A DNA stretch of 28,484 nt from CBFGRV01 sp965651265 (GTDB taxonomy: Bacteria; Bacteroidota; Rhodothermia; Rhodothermales; VXPQ01): positions 1 to 28,484 of the forward strand of contig CBFGRV010000038.1 of NCBI GenBank assembly GCA_965651265.1. Direction: 5' to 3'. Below, one piece after another: positions 24,215 through 28,484 of the stretch (the stretch's first letter is position 1; the number at the start of each line of letters is the position of its first letter). Under the pieces are notes generated by a model. The model saw nothing but the letters and a program-made list of their open reading frames with translations, did no database searches and was not told where the DNA came from. The position numbers were made by a program, and so were the translations under genes.

Positions 24215-25462
24215 TTACTGCAAGTCCAGTTCGTTCTCGAGCTCGATTACGACCAGACGCACGTCCCGAGGTCTCACCTGGTAGTTTCCGGAAACCGGAT
24301 CACCTGCCTCAATTCCATAGCCGTTTCCTTCCAGAATGGCCACTCGTCTTCTGTCGACGATCGCCAGACCCTGAGGCCGGGTGATGCCGGCTTTCGAGAG
24401 ATCCGCCACCAGTTCCTTGGCGACGGGAAACAGGCCGGACTCCGTCCACTCCGTCTCTGTCAGCGTCTCGATTGTCTTCCCGAGGATGCCCTCCAGGCCA
24501 GGACGCGCCTGCGTCGAGGTGTCCGTCACGGTGACGGCAAATAGCAGGCTCCGGGAACGGCCATCTACGTCGGCGTACTCGGTCACCAGGTACTCATTGT
24601 TGCGCACAACGGCGAGCCCGCCGAGTTCTACCTGGCTTGCCGGGATGCCGTCGAAAGACTCGGGGGCGACGAAGTAGAAGAGACTCCGCTCTTCCCCGGT
24701 ATTCGGGTTGAGCCGGACGACTCGCCGAAGGCTGTCGTTGATCGCATCATCGACAGACAGACGGTTCTCGAGCGCGCGGCTCATCACGGCGACGATCTGG
24801 CCGGACGGCTCCACATCGATGCCGGTCAAGCCTCCTTCGGCGGGGCGGGTCACATAAGCTCTGCGGAGCCCCTGGGTGGCTCGCAGCCGCCGGACTACCT
24901 GTCCGTGCGCCGAGGCCTGATAAATCCCAGGACCGTAATGGTCCGCGAACCAGAAGAAGTTGTTCTCCCTGTGGAAGGCCAGGCCTCCCGGATTCAACCC
25001 CCACTCGTGGCCGGTGTCTGGATTCGTGAATGTTTCCCCGCCGCCCCAGGGTGCCGGAGGCGGCATGCCGGAGGCCCTGACGCCCGTCGGCGTCGTTAGC
25101 GGAAGACGTTCGGCAATCTTGATAGAGCCGTCATCCTGAAGCGCAAGCTTGACGATCTCCGGCGTGAAGTCCGGCACGACGGCATGTCGGACGAAGTCGG
25201 CGCCAGCCTGGCCACTCAGCACCGGACCTCTATCCGTGATCGTGTAGAATTCCCGACCTCCCAAATACCACAAACCGGTGAACCCACCCAGGCGGAGGTC
25301 GTCGGCGCCTTCAACCGTCGGAAGCGCCTCCCAGGAGAGAGAGTACGTGCCCGTCGGCGTGAAGCGTTCCAGTAGCGGACCGCCTACATCGCACGAGCTG
25401 AGGGTCGACAGCAGCACTAGCGCGAAGACTACTATAGCGAGGCGTGGTAACTTCGATCGCAT
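24215..25462 (-). CDS. lipoprotein with esterase-like activity of phytase domain (PF13449-like)
   Basis: From ATG 25462 the protein has 415 residues and a lipoprotein signal (LAIVVFALVLLSTLSSC, Cys24). The remainder is a beta-propeller-like 'phytase-like' domain: GGFTGLWYLGGREFYTITDRGP (in the 60-80 region), EWGLNPGGLAFHRENNFFWFADHYGPGIY, GLTGIDVEPSG, LGGLAVVRNNEYLVTEY and RPQGLAIVDRRRVAILEGNGYG. Proteins of this family are described as esterase-like and often sit at the bacterial surface, but true phytase activity is rarely shown. It is the first gene of the long minus-strand block, so the regulatory region at 25463-25909 should drive it. A TTG at 25489 is a possible but less likely start. 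What it contributes to glycan use is unknown; a surface sugar-phosphate or ester hydrolase is possible. Confidence 0.82.
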   Translation of the reverse strand: MRSKLPRLAIVVFALVLLSTLSSCDVGGPLLERFTPTGTYSLSWEALPTVEGADDLRLGGFTGLWYLGGREFYTITDRGPVLSGQAGADFVRHAVVPDFTPEIVKLALQDDGSIKIAERLPLTTPTGVRASGMPPPAPWGGGETFTNPDTGHEWGLNPGGLAFHRENNFFWFADHYGPGIYQASAHGQVVRRLRATQGLRRAYVTRPAEGGLTGIDVEPSGQIVAVMSRALENRLSVDDAINDSLRRVVRLNPNTGEERSLFYFVAPESFDGIPASQVELGGLAVVRNNEYLVTEYADVDGRSRSLLFAVTVTDTSTQARPGLEGILGKTIETLTETEWTESGLFPVAKELVADLSKAGITRPQGLAIVDRRRVAILEGNGYGIEAGDPVSGNYQVRPRDVRLVVIELENELDLQ

Positions 25463-25515
25463 GAGCGCGTGGAGAGGAACAGTCCGCAACCGATTCGCAC
25501 AATTATGATAGGACT

Positions 25516-25543
25516 CACAATCTGTAATTTCTTAAAGATTGTG
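25516..25543. promoter_or_regulatory. inverted repeat CACAATCT-12-AGATTGTG, candidate operator
   Basis: Perfect 8-bp arms (25516-25523 and 25536-25543) are centred 20 bp apart, two helical turns, 54-81 bp before the phytase-like gene start. This fits a dimeric regulator site in the promoter of the surface module; a transcribed hairpin is the alternative. Confidence 0.4.
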
Positions 25544-25550
25544 TTAAAAG

Positions 25551-25577
25551 GAAAGAGATTGAAAGAAATCGAAAGCT
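25551..25577. promoter_or_regulatory. phased GAAA repeats with the shared AAGAAATCGAAAGCT motif, candidate DeoR/AgaR-type site
   Basis: GAAAGAGATT, GAAAGAAATC and GAAAGCTCTT follow each other without gaps from 25551, so GAAA recurs every 10 bp. Positions 25563-25577 equal 8807-8821 base for base. On the minus strand the site reads as TTTC repeats, the form known for AgaR-type operators. It suggests that the regulator at 8858-9628 also controls the surface module. Confidence 0.5.
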
Positions 25578-25909
25578 CTTCCCCGTGTTGAATCGGTGCC
25601 AATTGGGACGATTCCCTACGAATTGTATCGAAATGTCTGGAGCGCGAACGACCTTCTGGGACGCTCGCTGCCGGAAAACGCCGAATGGCACACACGCTGT
25701 GACCAGGGCGCCCCGACATTGCCAACAAAAATGAGTCAAAACGAAATCTGAATGGCTCCGAAATCCTACCATCCGCCGGACTCGAGCCGAAGTCCGCCCG
25801 GAAAGCGACCCGCATACCTTATATATTCCAGACGCCCTACACCAGCTGTGCATCAGGGCGTTCAGTTAGCAGCCTCTCGCGCCCAAACGAAGTCATCACC
25901 ATCCAGCTC

Positions 25910-27883
25910 ATGTCACGCCATTCGGTATACCGGTCCCTGGCAGCCGTTCTGCTGTTCGTCGCACTCCAGACGCATCCATGGGCCGCGCAATCCGCTCTTG
26001 CGCAGCCGGAGCGCCCCCGCCCCTACCCCGTCATCCCCGATCCGCGCTTTGACCGCGCCGTCGAAGCCGGTACGCGCACGGAGACCGGCACGCCTGGACC
26101 CAACTACTGGACGAACGCGGCCACCTACGAGATCGAAGCGACGCTCTCCCCGGCGACGGCCACGCTGAACGGTCACTCGCGGGCCACCTACATCAACAAC
26201 TCGCCGGACGCGCTCAAGAGCGTTTACGTCCACCTTCGTCAAAACCTCAACGCACCCGGCGTGGTCCGCAACCGAATCCAGAAACTGGCCTCGGGCGTGC
26301 GGCTTTCCGAGGTTCGCGCGGGCGGCGAGCCACTCATCGAGCAGCGAGGTGGGCCGGGCTACACCATCACCAACACCGTGATGCAGATCCGGCTCGCAGA
26401 CCCCATTCCCGCCGGCGGGCGGCGCGAGTTCGAGTTCGCCTGGAGCTTCGAGATTCCCGAGGCCGGTGCCCCCCGAATGGGCCAGGACGGCGAGGTGTTC
26501 TACCTCGGATACTGGTACCCGCAGTTCGCCGTCTACGACGACGTACGCGGCTGGGTGGCCGAGCCCTACATGGGCAACGGCGAGTTCTACATGGGCTACG
26601 CGGATTACGAGGTGGCCATCACCGTGCCCGAGGGCTTCCTCGTGGCCGCGACGGGCGAGCTCCTCAATCCCGAAGAGGTGCTCTCTCCGCAGACACGCTC
26701 GCGGCTGGATGGGGTGCGGTCGACCGAGGAGATCGTCACCATCGTCGGCGCCGAGGAGCGGACGGCCGGCGTGTCGACCACATCGAGCCCCGTCGGCACG
26801 CTCACCTGGCGCTTCCGCGCCGAGAACGTGCGCGACTTCGCCTTCGGTGCCTCCGACCGCTACGTGTGGGATGCGACGCTCGCCTCCACCGGCGACGTGG
26901 ACGGCGACGGCCGCGACGACACCGCGCTCATCCACGCCTTCTATCGCCCCGAGGAGCCCGCGTGGAGCCGCGCCGCGGAGTTCGGACGCTTCTCCATCGA
27001 ATTTCTGTCCGACATGCTCCTCCCCTATCCGTGGCCCCACATGACGGTGGTCGAGGGCATCATCGGAGGCGGGATGGAGTACCCGATGATGACGCTGATC
27101 GGCGGCACGGGCCGCAGCGAGCGCTCGCTCTTCGGCACGACCTTCCACGAGATCAGCCACATGTGGGTGCCGATGATCGTCGGCCAGGACGAGAAGGCGT
27201 GGGCCTGGATGGATGAAGGGCTCACGACGTACAACACGACCGAGGCGTCGGGCGAGTTCTGGGAGGATGATTCCGTGTGGGACCCGGGCCGGCAGGGCTA
27301 CTTCCGGATTGCCGGCTCGGGCGACGAGGTGGCCTCGATGCGGCACTCGGACCGGTATCCGTACGGCACGTCGGCGCGTGGCATCGCCTCCTACAACAAG
27401 CCGGGCCTGGCCATGCGCGCGCTCGAATGGGTGGTCGGCGAGGAGACCTTCCGCGAGGCGTATCGCGAGTACGTGGCGCGATGGGCCTACGAGCATCCAT
27501 ACCCCTACGATCTCTTCAACACGTTCGAAGACGTGGCCGGGCGGGACCTGGACTGGTTCTGGACGAGCCTCTTCTACGAGACCTGGACGATGGACCACGC
27601 CGTGGGGGATGTCGCGCAGGAGGATGAGGGCGTGGTGGTGACCGTGCGCGACCTCGGCCTCACGCCGATGCCTTCGCCGGTTGTAGTGACCTACGCCGAC
27701 GGCACGACGCGCGAGCAGCGCGTTCCCGTGGAGCCGTGGCTGGAGGGCGAGCGCGAGGCGCGGCTGCACTTCGAGCGCGGCACGCCCGTGCGCGTGGAGA
27801 TCGACCCGGAGGCGTGGCTGCCGGACGTGGACCGCTCGAACAATGTGTGGATGGCGGCGGAGGAGGTTGGGGCGAGGAGGTAG
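25910..27883 (+). CDS. secreted M1-family zinc metallopeptidase
   Basis: The 657-residue protein has a signal peptide (SLAAVLLFVALQTHPWAAQSALA). An N-terminal beta-saddle domain (about 65-300) is followed by the gluzincin domain with GGGMEYP (386-392, substrate-binding GxMEN-like motif), HEISHMW (413-419) and MDEGLTTY (434-441). The HExxH-x18-E spacing (His413, His417, Glu436) is exactly that of M1 aminopeptidases. YNKPGLAMRALE lies further on in the helical part, and the C-terminus ends in a small beta domain. The protein likely trims peptides in the periplasm or outside. No T9SS domain is present. It is on the opposite strand from the glycan block, with visibly higher GC at third positions, so it is probably an independent housekeeping-type gene. 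Its stop abuts the 7-bp repeat array. Confidence 0.92.
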   Translation: MSRHSVYRSLAAVLLFVALQTHPWAAQSALAQPERPRPYPVIPDPRFDRAVEAGTRTETGTPGPNYWTNAATYEIEATLSPATATLNGHSRATYINNSPDALKSVYVHLRQNLNAPGVVRNRIQKLASGVRLSEVRAGGEPLIEQRGGPGYTITNTVMQIRLADPIPAGGRREFEFAWSFEIPEAGAPRMGQDGEVFYLGYWYPQFAVYDDVRGWVAEPYMGNGEFYMGYADYEVAITVPEGFLVAATGELLNPEEVLSPQTRSRLDGVRSTEEIVTIVGAEERTAGVSTTSSPVGTLTWRFRAENVRDFAFGASDRYVWDATLASTGDVDGDGRDDTALIHAFYRPEEPAWSRAAEFGRFSIEFLSDMLLPYPWPHMTVVEGIIGGGMEYPMMTLIGGTGRSERSLFGTTFHEISHMWVPMIVGQDEKAWAWMDEGLTTYNTTEASGEFWEDDSVWDPGRQGYFRIAGSGDEVASMRHSDRYPYGTSARGIASYNKPGLAMRALEWVVGEETFREAYREYVARWAYEHPYPYDLFNTFEDVAGRDLDWFWTSLFYETWTMDHAVGDVAQEDEGVVVTVRDLGLTPMPSPVVVTYADGTTREQRVPVEPWLEGEREARLHFERGTPVRVEIDPEAWLPDVDRSNNVWMAAEEVGARR

Positions 27884-28089
27884 GAGGGCGGAGGTCAGAG
27901 GTCGGAGGTCAGAAGTCGGAGGTCAGAAGTCGGAAATCAGAGGTCGGAGGTCAGAAGTCGGAAATCAGAAGTCAGAGGTCGGAGGTCGGAATTCCGTGGG
28001 AGATGGGAGATGGGAGATGGGAGATGGGAGATGGGAGGTCAGAAGTCGGAAGTCAGAGGTCGGAGGTCGGGGGTCGGAGGTCGGCGGCC
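27884..28089 (+). repeat. purine-rich 7-bp tandem repeat array (GTCRGAR and GGGAGAT units)
   Basis: About 29 heptamers follow one another. Most fit GTCRGAR or close variants (GTCAGAG, GTCGGAG, GTCAGAA, GTCGGAA, ATCAGAA). In the middle, 27998-28032, are five exact copies of GGGAGAT, followed by GGGAGGT. The segments on both sides of this block resemble each other (GTCAGAAGTCGGAA...GTCAGAGGTCGGAGGTCGG), which suggests duplication by slippage. The array starts directly after the M1 peptidase stop. Open frames through it are a by-product of the purine bias and are not called as genes. Confidence 0.85.
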
Positions 28090-28371
28090 GAAAGGAGTGT
28101 TGAGGCAAGTCGAAATCGGGCCGGGGACTGGGGACGGACTTCATGACCCGGCGACGGCGCCTTCACCTTTAACCCGTATACAGCACCCGGCAACCTTTCA
28201 CCCTTTGTGGAACCCCGCGGCGTGGCCTGAGGTAGGAACCGCCGGAACGACGGGTGCACTCCCGTGCTCCGGAATTCCTGATCGCCCGCGACCCGCGATT
28301 TGTCCAGCTGCCTGGACAAATGGGAACGTCGGCTCCCGCGGAAATTCAACTCTGAATCTCCGCAAAAACAT
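28090..28371. other. intergenic stretch between repeat array and tRNA-Asn, no gene seen
   Basis: I see no convincing coding frame, RNA or mobile element here. An AT-richer patch at about 28160-28180 (CCTTTAACCCGTATACAGC) and the sequence before the tRNA (ATCTCCGCAAAAACATT) could hold the tRNA promoter, but no clear -35/-10 pair is visible. Confidence 0.5.
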
Positions 28372-28443
28372 TCCTCGGTAGCTCAACGGTAGAGCATGCG
28401 GCTGTTAACCGCAGGGTTGTAGGTTCGAATCCTACCCGGGGAG
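28372..28443 (+). tRNA. tRNA-Asn (anticodon GTT)
   Basis: The cloverleaf folds completely. Acceptor stem TCCTCGG/CCGGGGA (28372-28378 with 28436-28442, one T-G pair), D-stem GCTC/GAGC, anticodon stem TGCGG/CCGCA with loop CTGTTAA (anticodon GTT at 28404-28406), T-arm GTAGG-TTCGAAT-CCTAC, discriminator G at 28443. The 3' CCA is not encoded (GCAT follows), so it would be added after transcription. No att-like duplication is visible inside the window. Confidence 0.95.
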
Positions 28444-28484
28444 CATCGGGTTTCAGCGTGACTTCGGCGACGGCTCCGACGGCT

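Larger units (their letters stand above)
25463..25909. promoter_or_regulatory. divergent intergenic region between the minus-strand glycan block and the M1 peptidase gene
   Basis: This 447-bp stretch has no convincing gene. It is AT-rich near 25500-25580 and contains an 8-bp inverted repeat (25516-25543), three 10-bp-phased GAAA elements (25551-25574), a 15-bp copy of the kinase-upstream motif (25563-25577) and a further TATCGAAA (25626-25633). For the plus-strand gene, TATATATT at 25820-25827 could be a -10 element about 80 bp upstream of the start, but no good -35 partner is seen. Promoters for both sides must lie here. Confidence 0.6.

Noticed and set aside
25432..25853. Two overlapping minus-strand frames in the divergent intergenic region
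   Set aside because: They have no recognisable features, no ribosome site, and overlap the operator-like repeats and the phytase-like gene start.
25913..27769. Long open frame on the minus strand (618 codons) opposite the M1 peptidase gene
   Set aside because: Its translation is low-complexity, rich in His, Arg, Ala and Gly, with no domain, while the plus strand has a signal peptide and complete M1 zinc motifs. It is a high-GC shadow.
27884..28089. CRISPR array
   Set aside because: Units are 7 bp, contiguous and without spacers; no cas genes are near.
27736..28146. Open frames running through the heptamer repeats (also 27843-28103 and 28010-28381)
   Set aside because: Caused by the stop-poor purine repeat; the protein is a simple RSEVGGQ-type repeat, with no ribosome site and overlap with the M1 gene.
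28372..28484. tRNA-Asn as an attachment site of an integrated element
   Set aside because: No integrase gene or duplicate of the tRNA 3' end is visible in the window.

Overview
The window reads as a chromosomal piece of a Gram-negative bacterium of the Bacteroidota/Rhodothermota kind (inference, about 65% sure). Reasons: C-terminal 'QNYPNPF...' type IX secretion (T9SS) sorting domains, a PorV/PorQ-type outer-membrane protein, a TonB-dependent receptor with an N-terminal carboxypeptidase-regulatory-like domain, many lipoproteins, few strong Shine-Dalgarno sites, and moderately high GC.

Nearly everything from 25462 down to 1273 lies on the minus strand with very short or overlapping gene junctions. 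In transcription order the block has three parts. First comes an outer-membrane/surface module: a phytase-like-domain lipoprotein, a small DUF4382-like lipoprotein, an Ig-plus-GATase-like lipoprotein, a TonB-dependent receptor, a secreted FN3/FlgD-like protein and a PorV/PorQ protein. Then two T9SS cargo proteins (a multi-module carbohydrate-binding-like protein and a lethal-factor-like zincin), a lipoprotein xylose-isomerase-like TIM barrel and a Tat-exported GH109-type Gfo/Idh/MocA protein (alpha-N-acetylgalactosaminidase family). Last comes a cytoplasmic module: DeoR regulator, PfkB kinase, AgaS-type SIS deaminase/isomerase, GatZ/KbaZ-type protein, LacD-type class I aldolase, sodium:solute symporter and an amidohydrolase. 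Together this looks like a locus for capturing and degrading N-acetylgalactosamine-containing glycans: surface binding and cleavage, release of GalNAc outside the cytoplasm, sodium-driven import, and catabolism through tagatose phosphates. No SusD, no PTS, no recognisable GalNAc-6-P deacetylase and no KbaY/GatY are visible, so the pathway is unusual or incomplete here.

A candidate operator (15 bp identical at 8807-8821 and 25563-25577, with further ATCGAAA elements at 8843, 9661/9682 and 25626) occurs in front of the kinase, the DeoR gene and the surface module, and may tie the cluster into one regulon. Two hairpins at 13969-14049 separate the two T9SS cargo genes.

The flanks are different. 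On the left edge is a truncated PQQ-dependent sugar-dehydrogenase-like lipoprotein gene (minus strand, 3' end outside the window). On the right are a plus-strand secreted M1-family metallopeptidase, a purine-rich 7-bp repeat array (27884-28089) and tRNA-Asn(GTT) at 28372-28443. By eye the flanking genes are more GC-rich than parts of the central block.
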